From contig RCTD01000008.1 in NCBI GenBank assembly GCA_014898415.1, positions 1,302,001 through 1,366,000 on the forward strand: DNA of 64,000 nt. The letters run 5' to 3'. Below the pieces are notes generated by a model. The model was not told where the DNA came from. It searched no databases and was given only the letters and a program-made list of their open reading frames with translations. Each line of letters opens with the position of its first letter. Position 1 is the stretch's first letter. The translations under genes were made by a program, and so were the position numbers. This document shows, one piece after another, positions 25,227-38,161 of this stretch. Source of the DNA: Stromatinia cepivora (Eukaryota; Ascomycota; Leotiomycetes; Helotiales; Sclerotiniaceae).

Positions 25227-25532
25227 TGTCACGAATCGCGATCCACAGGATGCTGATCACGTGATACCTCTTCTCTCCCATGTCAATTGGTGAGCTGATC
25301 GTCCGTGCATATATGTTACGATTCATCCGTGCATATATGTTACGATTCATGTGATTTAGTATAGTAAAATAATGACTCTAATAATATATACGCACAACCC
25401 CGTAGCTCACAAATGGGTATTTGTGTATATATATCTAGTCGCTTTTTACGAGCCATAGTTCTTCAATTGTAGATTCTAAGGAACATAATTGACCCTGTTT
25501 ATTCAGCTCTATCACGGCTCTTGTGCGTCATA
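25227..25532 (+). mobile_element. Solo LTR of the Ty3/gypsy family found at 30592
   Basis: A 306-bp LTR flanked by a 5-bp target-site duplication TATAT (25222-25226 and 25533-25537), starting TGTCACGAATC and ending GTGCGTCATA (TG...CA with a final C-to-T change). It matches, in reverse complement, both LTRs of the element at 30592-37635, and is less RIP-mutated than either, so it is the best local guide to the original LTR. A perfect 24-bp tandem duplication lies at 25303-25326 / 25327-25350 and explains its extra length. No internal sequence remains, as after LTR-LTR recombination. Confidence 0.9.
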
Positions 25533-26849
25533 TATATAACCTTAAAGTATAGATCTAAGAAAGAAAGAATAAGATCAACAAATTCGAAATCATATTCAAA
25601 ACAAAATAACTATTATAAAATAGAAATACTACCATCAAAATATTCTACAAAAATGAATTTCGGCTTCTTAGGGGTAATATTTGAAAATATATAAAAACCT
25701 TCTACAAAAATGAATATAAATTCCAGGATCATTTTTGATGAAATATATTAATATTCAATAACGAAAATCTATATAATATTGTTTTTGTTATAATAAAATA
25801 TACCTGTAATTAAATTCATAATAATAAATTCTATAAACAAATTGTCAAAAACAAGATTTGATTTATACAAAAATAACAATACTATCAGGGAATACATCAA
25901 TTTGAAAGATTAGCAAAGAGAAGGAATTAGTAATACTATTCTACTAAATATACTTTTATATAAAACAATATAATTGATTTGGAACAAAGATAATATAATA
26001 GAGAATATCGATTTAGATTTACAAAGGGAATCTATATTATAAAAAATCTCGAAAATAAGATATTGAAAAATCATTTAATTTAAGGATTCAGAATAAATAT
26101 AAACAGTTTTGAAAACTTATAATTGATCAATAACCCAATTGAAGTATAATTACTTAAATTGAGATACAGATAAGGAATCGATAATCGTATCTGCGATTAT
26201 AGAAAAAGGAAATTAAGAATAAATCGAAAAATGAAACTATTCATAGATTTCAACCTTTCGAATTAGAAAATAAACAAAAGAATAATAAAACAATATTGAA
26301 AAATTTAAAATGGATCTGAAAATGAATTGTAGATATTCAATAAATATATACAAATAATTAAAATAATAAAAAAGAAATATAATAAATATATAAATAACAA
26401 AAAAAATAAAAATCCCAAATCAAAATCAAGAAATCCTGTAGGTATCGCCAGAAAATAGATATATTTGAATAGAAAAGAGTAAGGATTATAAAACAAAAAG
26501 GCAAGGATAGATAAGCCACTTCTGCCACTAATGAGACATTAAGCTAGTGTACATGTGACCTGATAAAAGCACCCCTATTACTACCACCAGCAATTGAAAT
26601 CCCCTTCTTTTGTCCCTCTAGTTCACACACGTGATACGCTATTCCCCTCACATATTTTCCATTCCATTCATCCGATCGCAGTTTCCTATAGCTACGATTT
26701 CAGTCAGTGACTTTTTCAACAATACTAGTGATGGATTAGGACCATATACCTACATCAAATATCTCAATCTTCTTGATGTGCCAAGTTGAAAGATCATCTC
26801 AAACCCTGCATCTAAAACTTATATTAGAGTTTTGCCGAAGCTAATCGCG
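25533..26849. other. AT-rich, RIP-like decayed sequence, then transition
   Basis: From 25540 to about 26500 the sequence is AT-saturated without coding potential, probably a RIP-destroyed repeat I could not classify. Composition returns to normal near 26520. Confidence 0.45.
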
Positions 26850-27137
26850 TTATATACAACATACCAAACAATCAAAACAAGGTGTGTTGTCGACGCGCAC
26901 ATGGTAACGGCACCCATTACGCTTGTACTTGCATAATCCTGCCTGCTGAAACACAGCTTTGCGAATCTCCTCAAATGTTGCGAGCCTAGCGGTTAGAACA
27001 GACCCCTTAATACATGCTTTTGATTGACCTGTTTCAAAGATTGCGCGGTATGGTTGTTGGTGACAATATAGTGGATGTTTAATCAGTGAAGCTAGGTATT
27101 CCTGATACATGGAAAGAGGAGACGCTTGTAGAAACAT
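26850..27137 (-). CDS. Possible 95-codon ORF, unrecognised
   Basis: An open frame in normal-composition DNA with several Cys (GLCKYKRNGCRYH, then CFDCLVCC at the very end). It may be one exon of a larger gene or chance. No domain is recognised. Confidence 0.2.
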   Translation of the reverse strand: MFLQASPLSMYQEYLASLIKHPLYCHQQPYRAIFETGQSKACIKGSVLTARLATFEEIRKAVFQQAGLCKYKRNGCRYHVRVDNTPCFDCLVCCI

Positions 27138-27274
27138 TATTTTCTTATCGCTTTGCGCTGATGATGTATATTGATTTGGCGAAAGGCTGGGTGAAGATTG
27201 TTGCTGTACGACTTTCAGATTCTTTCCATATTGCTTGTTATCATTGATGTCTTCGGATCGGTTAAGATTTGCGT

Positions 27275-27328
27275 GGAGTGGTGGATTTCGGAGGAGTGGT
27301 GGATTTGTGAGAAGTGGTGGATTTCTGC
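27275..27328. repeat. 18-bp tandem repeat x3 (GGAGTGGTGGATTTCGGA)
   Basis: Three consecutive 18-bp units at 27275-27292, 27293-27310 and 27311-27328, differing at a few positions. It lies just beyond the 3' end of the bZIP-like gene. Confidence 0.85.
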
Positions 27329-27356
27329 GAAGTTCTCTATTCCTTTTCTCCTTTAT

Positions 27357-27894
27357 CTACCTCGTTATCTTCTGACGTTTCTCCGCTATGATAACGATTA
27401 GTAATTGATCTTAAACGGAAGGTTAAGATATAAAAATATACTATGTCTTTTATTATAAATGCGATTTTGAACCTTTCTGCGTCGAACAGGATCTGAAATC
27501 TTGGCAGCATCGTGAAGAGCTGTTTCGTACCTCGTCATCGAATCAGTTGACCATAATAACTCGCCCTTGCTGTTCTCCCTTTTCCACATTTCTCTTTTCT
27601 TTCTTGTTTTCGCCTCTATAATAACGATTAGTAATTGATTTTAATTGCATTTTCCACTCCGTTGCTAACATGCAGCCAACCATTCGTTGTTACTGTACGA
27701 GGATCATAACTGTAAACGAAAGTTCTTTCCATCTGCTCATTCCGCCTACCCATTCCTCCACGCATACCATCTTCGCATCCCATAAAACCAAGTTTCCAAT
27801 AACACCTAAAACACAAGCCAGTAAACTCAGCAACACAAACATGCCTACAATTTCCGCATCTGTATTTGACCGTTGATGTCAAATAGTCTTTCAA
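27357..27894 (-). CDS. Small protein with bZIP-like basic region (gene model tentative)
   Basis: A likely three-exon minus-strand gene. Exon 1 starts at the ATG ending at 27894 and holds a Cys-rich part (YRCGNCRHVC, CFRCYWKLGFMGC). Exon 2 begins at 27615 after an acceptor ATTATAG and runs to about 27442; exon 3 is 27385-27357. Exons 2-3 encode SDPVRRRKVQNRIYNKRHTE, which matches the DP-x-RR-x-x-QNR start of fungal bZIP basic regions; the product stops about 10 residues later, so no leucine zipper follows. The exon 1 donor is not resolved (candidate GTTGGC near 27684 keeps frame). It may be a truncated transcription factor or an inactive relic. The 3' halves of the two introns are near-identical. 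Confidence 0.4.
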
Positions 27895-29466
27895 GGGATT
27901 TAGCTCGCTACACTAAGATATAGTAATTAGTAAATGTGAATTACGAACAAAACTTTGCTTAAATTCACCTCATGGCATTGAAATCCAATTATCTACCAGT
28001 GAGAACCATTACGCGAAGTTTCCGTTGAATTTTTGATAGGCATAATCGAATAGGTGTGTATAATAGGGATGGGAATGCTATTGGAGGAATGAAGTATCTT
28101 ATTTTGAGCTGGCTCGAATATAGGCAATCATCTATCTCTTTATATTGATTAATCTCAAGAGATGTTTCTACCAGATCTTCACTTGGGATAATGTATCCAT
28201 CTTCCATTGCTCAGAGAAGGAAAACATCACCGAATTAACAGGGTCAATGTTTCCCTTGATGATACTATCCAGATATAAAAATGGCCAATACGTTTGCATC
28301 GAAGCACAAGGGTACAGAGTCAAATAGAGAATATTTGAAGATGCTGGCGATGTGGATGGTGGAAGTTGATGATGGGAAAGCCTAGCGTTAACTTTTGCCG
28401 TACCCGAGACCAATCAGATTAATCCCTTGCTAGGAACATCAGGTCTTTTTTGATCCTGTACTAACCCCTTTTAGAAATCATCTTGTGGTAAAATGAAAAT
28501 GGATTAGACTGTGCCAACTGCACAGACTATGATCAGAGCGGTCTGGGGGGTCTAGATAATCCGTCTTGCTCGGTTATAATAAATCCTCTTCTATGCCGAG
28601 TCTTCCAATCATCCATTATCACATCACATTGGCCGCCATGCGTTCAATGGATACATGACCCACACCCGATTGATTCCCCTCTTTCACAAGCATTTTCCAC
28701 AAGCATCCGCCATATCCTTGGTCTAGTCCTAGCCTAGTTCAACGGCTTATCCGTAAGTCATCTCAGCCATGTAACCACTCCACCCTAAATATGGGTCAAT
28801 CATATACTAACCCTTTTTCAGAAATCATATTGTGGTAAAATGAAAATGGATTAGACTGTGCACACTGCATAGACTAAGTCATCTCAGCCATGCAGTTACA
28901 TCATCACTCCCATCCAATAAATACGGGTCATTATTGTAATCATATCATCATACGAGTGGTACTTTCTTGAGTACGATTAGGTACTCTTCTTTGATCGGCA
29001 GTTCAGTCTTTGAAACTTTTGGGGTGACCTCCCTCTTGCTTTAGTCTTGTCTCACTATATTAAGTGTTCTGCACTCAACCTAAATTTGAACCACTTTCCG
29101 TATTCCCTTTGTAGTACTATGTGATCAAACCTTCTTAGAATATGTGATTGGAAGAATAAACAAATCGGGGTAAAATGTTTCGTTTATTTGCTTCTGCAAG
29201 TCTACGGAGTATGTAGTGTCTACCTCGTGATATGCAAATATTTTCCCCATAATGCATGCAATTATGCACTCAAAAAAAGAAAAAAAAAACACTACCAACA
29301 CTATTTTGTAATCATCTGAGCTTTTCAGCGAACAATTCACAGCAGTGCTAAGAAGAAGGCCATAGTATCACTCTCATTCACTAAATCTTTTTTGTAATTC
29401 ATCCGAAGAGAAGCTCAAAACAACATATCATACAAGAGATTACAAGGCTCCTTCTTCAACTTCAAA
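27895..29466. other. Spacer with dispersed repeats upstream of the split gene
   Basis: Overlapping 60-81-codon minus ORFs at 27989-28413 could be exons of a small gene but show no signature. It contains the 71-bp direct repeats listed separately, repeated AAGTCATCTCAGCCATG motifs near 28753 and 28876, and one copy of the GAGTACGATTAGG repeat at 28961-29001 (related to the cluster at 59801-60268). Confidence 0.4.
28459..28875. repeat. 71-bp direct repeat pair, 346 bp apart
   Basis: Copies at 28459-28529 and 28805-28875 share TACTAACCC...AGAAATCAT, then TTGTGGTAAAATGAAAATGG and ATTAGACTGTGC, with few differences. The origin of the repeat is unknown. Confidence 0.8.
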
Positions 29467-30040
29467 ATGTCGAACGATAAGCATACTGTTGGTAGCCTTA
29501 TTCGGATATTGGAATCCTACGATGAAATACGTACTTTAGAATCTTTATTGGAAGAGGAGAAGGTATGTAAGTCCATTCTATCTAAATGACGATCTAACTT
29601 AGTTTATCAGTTTACCAGTTTGCTCCATGTCATTTACACATCACTTTGTACGGAATCTAAAGTTAGGGTTGAAAGAGTGTTTTCCAAGGTCAATCGAACC
29701 AAAAAGAACAAAAAGAACAAAAAGACAAAAAGTCCAGTACTGATGACGATCATTGGGACTCACCATATTGCTCTGCCACCTAGTCTAGAAGACCAATTTC
29801 AGACATGGAAAAAGAATCCCGCACAATTTTGGCAGCCCGTTGATAATCAGCATTCTGGAATACCAATTCAGAATGAACCAGTTGAAACTGCTGCTATTGG
29901 AGCATATCTTATACTTCAAAAACTAACACCTAATATCACCCTGCGAAAATTGCCAGCTAATATCATCGTTAGAAGGGTTTGTGTTAGCTTCTTTTATCAG
30001 CTTGCATTATTGATAAGTGAGAGGCAAACAATAACGAATA
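29467..30040 (+). pseudogene. 5' part of host gene split by transposon copy B
   Basis: Exon 1 is 29467-29562 (32 codons from ATG, MSNDKHTVGSLIRIL...), then a 48-nt intron (GTATGT, CTAAC branch, TATCAG acceptor), then exon 2 from 29611 to the insertion point at the TA 30039-30040. The encoded part is about 175 aa, open, with a Lys-rich block (NRTKKNKKNKKTK) near residues 60-75 and a helical second half. Beyond 30040 the frame runs into the transposon and stops at 30072. If the 24,400-bp insertion and one TA are removed, the frame passes directly into 54443 and onward (junction residues TITN|NLHTY). The protein is unrecognised; the reading frame is undamaged by RIP. The gene is almost certainly non-functional here. 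Confidence 0.85.
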
Positions 30041-30591
30041 AGTCTAATACCCCACTTTCGGACCACCCCTAATTCGGATTACCTTAAAAAATTATATTGT
30101 TATAAATAATTTTATCTTTTTAATCTTTAATAATTCAATAATTATTGAATCAATTGATCTGAAATTTTGATATATTATTATTTATATAATACCAAATATA
30201 TATATCGAAGATAATACTTTTATAGTATTTGATATAATAGAAAATGGAATATTTATATATCAAATTAGTTTGGAGTATAGTATTTTATATATTATACTTT
30301 ATAATCGAATAAATAATTAATTATTTTATAAAAAAGGATATTAAAATATATAAAAGATGGTTTCGATTTAGAAAAAGAGATTGATAGATTGAATATATAT
30401 TCAAAAATCATTGAGTATTAGTTTTATATATTAATAGATAAGAAAGATTAAAAAGAATCTTTTCAAAAAAAAAAAAAACTTTTTATTTGGAAAAAATGGA
30501 TATATAATTGTTTGATTAGGAATCCTGAAATCAGAATTAAAAGATAATATAAAATCGATTTTGTTTATATTTTGAATATAATTAATGAAAT

Positions 30592-33500
30592 TGTGACGCA
30601 CAAGAGCCGTAGTAGAGCTGAATAAACAGGGTCAATTATGTTCTTTAGAATCTATAACTGAAGAATTATAGCTCGTAAAGAGCAATTAGATATATATATA
30701 CAAATACCTATTCGTAAACTGTAGGGTTATGCGTATATATTATTAGGGTCATTATTTTACTATACTAAATCATATAAATCATAATATATGTATACAAATG
30801 ATCAACTTATCAATAGATATGGGAGATAAAAAGTATTATATGGTTAGCCTTCTGTAATTTACGATTCGTAATATTATCCCCCCCTTCGGAAAAGCTCGCC
30901 CTCGAACGTTTCATTCTTCTGTTCCATTGTTATTTCATTGGAAATTAGGTTTTGTAAAGGTTTATAAGCTTTAAATCAATTAAATTGGTCATTTTGGTTG
31001 ATTTGATCAATTTACTGGAAATTGACCAAATTGATTAAATTAATCGATCAAATTGATTAAAATGATGAATGAATTGATTAAATCAATCAAATCATTTATC
31101 AATTGATTAAATTAATATTGATTTGTATTCTCCTTGATTTGGGGAATCTCTGAAAGGAAAAAGTTTCAATAGAAAAGGGAAGGAGGTTGAATTATAGTAT
31201 AATAATAATGGGTGGTTGATATAATCAATTCCGAAATCGATCAAATTAATCGATCAAATTGATCAAATCAATCAAATTGAACGAAATCGATAGGGGTGAT
31301 ATTATATTTCGTTCTTATCATATTTAAGCTTCCCTTTATATAATTTTTGAAATGATTATAAGTATAAGCTTTTGAAATATATTGCCTTCGTATTATCTTG
31401 GTGGTGATAGCTTATTTATTATATAGAATTCGGACCATGTGTGTATACGATCAAATTCCCTTGAATTTGTATGGGTTTTTGATTCTTTCATGATTGTATG
31501 TGTATATATTATTATAAAATTATAATATCTAATCTGTTATATTGAAGAATACTTTTCTTTTCCTTAGTTTTATGGGTGAATCGTTATTTATATGATTATA
31601 ATTATCCTTTCCGCTTTTATAGAGCTTTATCCAATCGATTAATCGATTAGGAGGACCAAATAATGTTGGATTGGCCAAATGAAAATCGCACAAGAAATGC
31701 AATAATGTTTTAAGATCGGAAGTAGGATACCAAATAAGATCGGTATCATTATTAAACTACAAGATTCTGTATAATAAGGTTTTTTGTATTTTCTTTACTA
31801 CTAGAACCTTTTCCATTTTCTATTCCGAATCATTAATTATATTAATAGGTGGAGGTGGTTCGAATATCTAATCAGGAAGAGGATCGTTATATATCTTGTG
31901 TAATCGATCTAAAGGGAAAACAGGATGAATTTTTATTGTAATTGGGAGTTCGAATTTAAAAGAGCTTCTAGATCGATTAATAATCTTGAATCTTTTTTGA
32001 ATTGGGAAGTCCAGCTTTTTGGATGATTTCTGGATAGGATAACTTTTCATATTGAATTATATATAATCTCTGATATTGAAATCAACCTTACACCAATGAA
32101 CATTCGTGGATTTCGATATCTTGATTTGGATATACAATAAGCCTTCTTTTGTTTGCGCGAAAGTTAATTTATTGTATTCTGTGTATATACAGGTATTACA
32201 TATATTTATATCGTCTGTTGGCTTATTAGTATCTTTCTTTTATTCCTATATATATTTCGATGTATATCTGTATAGGATTTTGTAGGGTGTAAGCCCTTCT
32301 AAGGAGTCGTATAAAAGAGTAAATTATACGTAATCCATTATAAATAGGAATTCTGATCAATCGTCTTAATAATAATTAATAAATAGTCTTAATCGCTATT
32401 AAAGGTATTGATTATAAATCTTAATTTGATTATCGGTTTGGGGATGGTGAGTAATGGATAATTTGAAATCGGTTTCTAGGATTTGGTTGAATTCCTTTCA
32501 GAATTGTGATATAAATTGGGGGTCGTAATCCGATATTATAATATTAGGGGGATTATAATATCGATATATATGGTAGAGATATAATTGTACTTGAGCTTAA
32601 GTATCGATTGATTTGTAATAAGGTATAGAAATAGTTTACTTTGTTAATCGATCAATAATGATTAAAATATTATCATATCTGTATTTATCCTTATTAAAGT
32701 TATAGTATTCTATAATGATATATTGCTATATTCAATTAAGAATCGAAAGTAAATACAATAAACCGGGGGTACGATTGTATAAAACGGAACTGCATTTGTA
32801 GGCGTAACAATTATATATATATCTGGTTATAGTATTGTGTATTCTGGGCCAATAGTATTGTTGAGATAATAAGAGGTAGGTTTTATTTGTATCAGGATGA
32901 ACAATGGAAATGGAATTATAGACTTCATGAATCAGGTAAATTTGAAGGTTGTCGATATCAGGCACTATTAAATGGTTATTATAAAACAAAAGATCATTTT
33001 GGAGTGATATATATTTATAACTTTGGATAGCTTGCATTCTGAATACTAATAAGCTATCTATAGTTTTATTTGCTTCGATGATACAATTAATTAAATCGAA
33101 TCAAGAAACGATTTCATTCAAATCGATATTAATAATTACTATTTCGTCTGAATAATACTTTCGTAAAACTTTTTTTATAATTTCGGTATCAATTTGATTA
33201 TCTTTAATAAGCTATTGAAGACGATTCTTCTTTTTAATATAATTCTGGAAATCCAACTCATCGATCCGATGGGTTAAAGCATCAACGAGAAAGTTATCTT
33301 TTCTAGAGCGATATATAATAATGAAGTTATAATCGGTTAGAACTTTTGTTCAGTAAATTTATCAAACGTTAAGAATCTTAGTAATCATGAAATATTCGAG
33401 GATCTTATAATCGGTATAAACCTTGATTTTATATAGTAAATCAGCGAGTTCTGTTCTCCAATAATTGAGAGATCGAATGATTGATAGCATTTCCTTATTA

Positions 33501-36500
33501 TGAATTTCGTAATTCAATTCAACAACAATTATGATCTTGGAGAAATAAATTACGGAAAACCAATCTTCGCTATACTATTATGATAACATATTAGCAATTA
33601 CCCCATCGGATATATCTGTTTCGAGCATACAAAGGAATTGATGATTATAATATTGTAAAAGCAGAACAAAGATAAGCTTTTTCTTCAAAATATTGAATGC
33701 GTTTTGGCATACTTCGTCGAATACGAATTTAATGTTTGTTTTAATAAGTTCGTTGAGAGGTTTCGCTATTATATTATAATTCTTAATAAATCATCAATAA
33801 AAATTACAAAAACTAAAGAATGATTGAATCCCTTTTATTGTTATCGGAAAAATCCAATTCTCAATTATCTCAATCTTTTCAGGATCCATCTTTATTCCTT
33901 TAATAAAGATAATAAAGCTTAAGTATTTGGTATATATAATATTGAATTCGTATTTCTTAAGATCCATTTGTAGATCAATGGTTTTTAATTGTTCGAGAAT
34001 TAGTTTAATATGAGTTTGATGCTTTTTTTCGTTTTTAGAATAGATTAGAATATTATCGAGGTATATTGTATAGAAGATATTTAAATAATTGAATAGAATA
34101 TCATTCATATAATACTAATAGGTTACAGGATTATTCGTTAATCCGAATGGTACAATCTTATATTTATATAATCCATATCGGGTTCGGAAAATAGTATACT
34201 TTTCCGAAGCAGGATCCATTTTTATATAATAGAAAGTTTGATGAATATCGAATTTAGTAAAGATTTTAGTATTGGAAAACCGAAAAAGCGTTTCATTAAT
34301 CAAAGGGAAGAGATACCGATCCTTATATATTAAGGAATTCAATAATTTGAAGTCTATATAGAACCTCAAACTATTATTGGGTTTCTTGACGAATAGGATA
34401 GGTACAATATAAGGGGCTTGACTAAATTCAATGAAATCTTTGCTGAGGTTATCCGTAATATATTCTTTGACGATTTCCAATTGTTCCAGGGATATCTTAT
34501 AAAGTGGATTATAATATAAAGCTTATTCTCCTTTGCCTTCCAATATGATTTTATGATTATAAGATCGGTTAGGAGGCAAGATATTTGATTTATACTTGGA
34601 AAAGATTCGATGATATTATTGATATTTAGATGATATTTCAGATTCTGAATTGATTTCGGTTAGTACTCTATCGAGTTTCTTTCGAATTTTTGTATTCTTG
34701 AATTCGATCAGGGCAATTAATATTCTCTTTTTTGTATATCATTTGTTCTATTGGAAATCTATTATATTATCAAATTCTTTCAAAGTAATGATAAAGAGTT
34801 CAGTTTGTTCATCTCTTTTGTATTCTAATTGGAATTTATCGGGTTTGAATATATATAGATCGAAGATTTCGGGCGATATATAGGGGAGGCATTTGTAGAT
34901 CTGTAGTAGTGGTATGATTGGTTGGAAAGGAGGTGGATTGAATTTGAAAGGAATCGGGACCTTTTCCTTTTCAACAAAAATCTGTATTATATTTATACTT
35001 AAAGATTCTTGTTATATATTATCAACTATAATTGATCTGTTTAGTTATAAATCTTTTCGATTCTAATATTCTTCGAACTAATCATCTTATCGATCAGTAT
35101 CTTATTAGGCTAATCGATTGATCTTCTGTTTACAAAAGGATAATTAGATAATGAGGAGATTATTCGAATAAAAGATGGTATAGGGTCTTTCTTTAGGTTA
35201 TTCAAGATGTTTATTGAAGTAATCGAGCTTCGTTTGAATCTTTGATAACCAAAGTCTATTTAAAATAATACTATAATTCCCTAATTCAATAATAAGGAAA
35301 AGAACAAAAGATTGTTTACAGTTATCGATTGTTAAATTAAAGAATATGAAATAGGTAATAGTATGGTTTTGTATACTATTATACTCTTTAACTTCAATTG
35401 AAGTTTCAAATAGTATAATTCTAAATTTAAATATAGGAAATAAACAAGTAAGGAGTATAGTATTAATAAAAGCGAATTCATTTGCTTTAAAGTCAATGAA
35501 TATTTTTGATTGATAAGTGTAATCATTTTTCGAAAGGTTGTAGGGGAGTGTAAATACTTCTTTTTCTATAAGTTTAGTTAGATCAAGAAATCTTATATTC
35601 TATATAGTACTTAGAATGGAAACGGAATCTAAATGTTTGATTTTAAATACTTTTCTTTTTCTAAATAGATATTCTATATAACTTCAATTATAACTTCTAG
35701 ATTGAAGTCTTTTTCGGCATCCTGATATTCTTTGAATTTTTTTGCTTTTTTTTGTATCGTTTCGATCTCATTGAAATTATCAATACAAAACATCGATATA
35801 CATACTACTCCAGAAAAGGGAAAGAGCGACAAACATTTAAAATTCGAATAATTATTGGATGCGACAAAGCCGGTGTATTTAGAAGGGGTATTTCAGAATA
35901 GAAATGGTTTTGGGAATGTAAAGGTTCCAAAATTGAAACTGTTAGAGCTCTGAAAGGATTGCAAAAGATTCGTAATAATTGTTGATTTGTAAATAGTTAT
36001 AAAGACTTTTCAACTAATATAATATTGGTTTCGTTTTTGTAATAAAACTTTGTTTTGATTTACTTTAATAAATATATTCATAAGTTCTTTTGTAATCTTG
36101 TAATCCTTAATAGATATTGCTACTATTCGCAAAAGAAAATCGGAAATCTTTTATTCGAGATCCCTGAATAGAATTTTATTATCGATAATCTCTGCTTGGG
36201 TAACAAGTAATCTGAACTTTCTATATTATTCTAGGAAATTGCTATATCAAATTGTATTAAGCATAATCCATATCTTGTATTGAAAGCGAGCATCATCGAC
36301 TTCGACCAGATTCCGATAGATCACTGCAAATTGTTCGACCAATTCGAATACTGTAAATCGGGGCATTCATACATAAAGAATATGACAATGTATTTATACT
36401 TCCAATTCGGTTTGATCGATTATATATGCACAATATTGCATTTCACTTTTAAATAATGTAATATACAGTTCGAATCGTTCTATAACCAATAATTGCTATA

Positions 36501-37635
36501 AACTAACTTTAGATTTAATACTATCGCTAAATTTAATAATAAGATTTGTAGGTTTTAGTACATATGTATCTTGCTGCGAATTATGACTGGCGTGGGAATG
36601 CAATCTTGATCAATTAGATTGGCTTCTTGAATAAGGGGACCCCTGATTATTAAATAGATCGTCATTTTCTGAAAGAGAAGGAGAATCTTTAGAGGGCCCT
36701 TAATGATCAGATCGTTTAATCAAAGTTTTCTTTTTCTGATTTCGGGATCTTCGGGTTTGCTTGGATGAAGGTCCTTGAATTTCGATTAAGAGAATAAGGG
36801 GAATCCCAGGTATTATTGTTGATCTGAATGCCTGTGTAAGCATTATTTGAAACTCAGAAGGAGGTTGCATTATTATAGAGCTTGTCGTCATTATAGCTTT
36901 CAATTATCGATTCTCCTTTTTCAAATTCATAACCATTATATAGAGATCTTGTAATTGTAATGATAATTCAGAAGAAGCAATTGAATTACTGAAAGCATCA
37001 ATTTCATATATTGGAATCTTCTCTTTACCAGTTTTCTTTCTTCCAATAATAACATTATTCAATCCTGTATTTATATTTTCTTCAAAGGGTTGTTGAAATA
37101 ATTGAGGAGAAGGAGAGGGTTCCTCAGAATATACTTTTGAAGGTTCGGAGTATACAGAAGAAGGAGTTCGTTGTATTATAAAAGTAATGGTACACTTCTA
37201 AAGATATTTATATCTTCATCGATTAGATCAGAATAGATCTTCTTCTTCTAAATGTAATATTTGTAAAAGTTCATCTAAGAAAATATTATTAAAGTAAGGT
37301 ATTATTTGGGAGACCACCAAATAGCCGGACACTTGTAAATGAGTTGTAGATAATATAATGTACAAAAACCATAATAAAGCTGAATAAACAAGATCAATTA
37401 TATTCTTTAGAATTTATAACTAAAGAATTATAACTCGTAAAAAGCAACTAAATATATATACACAAATACCCATTCGTAAACTGCGGGGTTGTGCGTATAT
37501 ATTATTAGGATTACCATTTTACCATACTAAATTATATGAATCGTAACGTATGTGTACGGACGATCAGCTTATCAATGGATGTGGGAGATAAGAGGTATCA
37601 CGTGGTTAGCCTCCTGTGGTTCACGATTCGTGACA
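30592..37635 (-). mobile_element. Ty3/gypsy LTR retrotransposon 1 (7.0 kb, RIP-decayed)
   Basis: LTRs of 282 bp each (30592-30873 and 37354-37635) are bounded by the 5-bp target-site duplication GAAAT (30587-30591, 37636-37640). The element reads on the minus strand: gag-side frame near 36900, reverse transcriptase at 34480-33794, RNase H about 33700-33250, integrase zinc-binding domain at 33037-32732, integrase C-terminus to about 31868. A purine-rich tract (minus strand AAGGGGGGGAT, near 30876-30886) abuts the 3' LTR. The RT metal-binding motif reads YLDN instead of YLDD, a G-to-A change. It belongs to the same family as the solo LTR at 25227. Confidence 0.92.
31868..36903 (-). pseudogene. 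Degenerate gag-pol of LTR element 1
   Basis: Discontinuous frames in gypsy order. RT: open pieces 34480-34115 and 34108-33794 show SQAPYIVPILFVKKPNNSLR, FTKFDIHQTFYYIKM, YKIVPFGLTNNPVTY and YLDNILIYSKNEKKH. RNase H traces (ETDISDGVIANM, RTELADLLYKIKVYTDYK) lie downstream. The integrase H2C2 region at 33037-32732 shows YLIHEVYNSISIVHPDTNKT and LLSQQYYWPRI. The last open piece, 32050-31868, contains KIHPVFPLDRLHK, typical of the integrase C-terminal region. Many stops come from C-to-T/G-to-A changes. No chromodomain was identified. Confidence 0.85.
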
Positions 37636-38161
37636 GAAATTATTTATAAATGATTTGAAAAATTGAATTTGTCTGACATTAAATATATCAAATCTAAAAA
37701 CAAATGGAATATAGATGAAGTAAGTATTATAAAAGATTAAGGTTTTAATAGATTAATAATAAAAAACTTTTAACAATATTTTATTCAAAAGAAATAATTG
37801 TTACGGGAGCTGCCTCTAGGGTCACGTGGAAATGGTTAGAGATCTTTCGAGGTGGTTTAGACTAGACTTCAAATAGGAATTCAATAAGGGTAATAACTAA
37901 TTGCAATTCTTGTAATTATAGTAATAAAACTAATGATTGTTTTTGAGTACGAAGTTTTATATTGTAATGAAATCTATTCCTTTATATAGATCTTCGTTTT
38001 TGGTTGTTTTATTGATTTTATTATATTTCATCAAATGGGAGTAATGGGATCTAGTGGGAATCTCTAATTCTATAACTTCCTAATCATATGATTCGGTATA
38101 TTGAATACTGTTGTAATATTATCCCTTTTCTAGTTTAGTATTTGTTCTAAATGTTTATAAA

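Noticed and set aside
30592..37635. Short open pieces within the LTR elements as separate genes
   Set aside because: They are fragments of gag-pol or antisense shadows left by RIP; only the domain-bearing pieces and the two antisense ORFs were kept.
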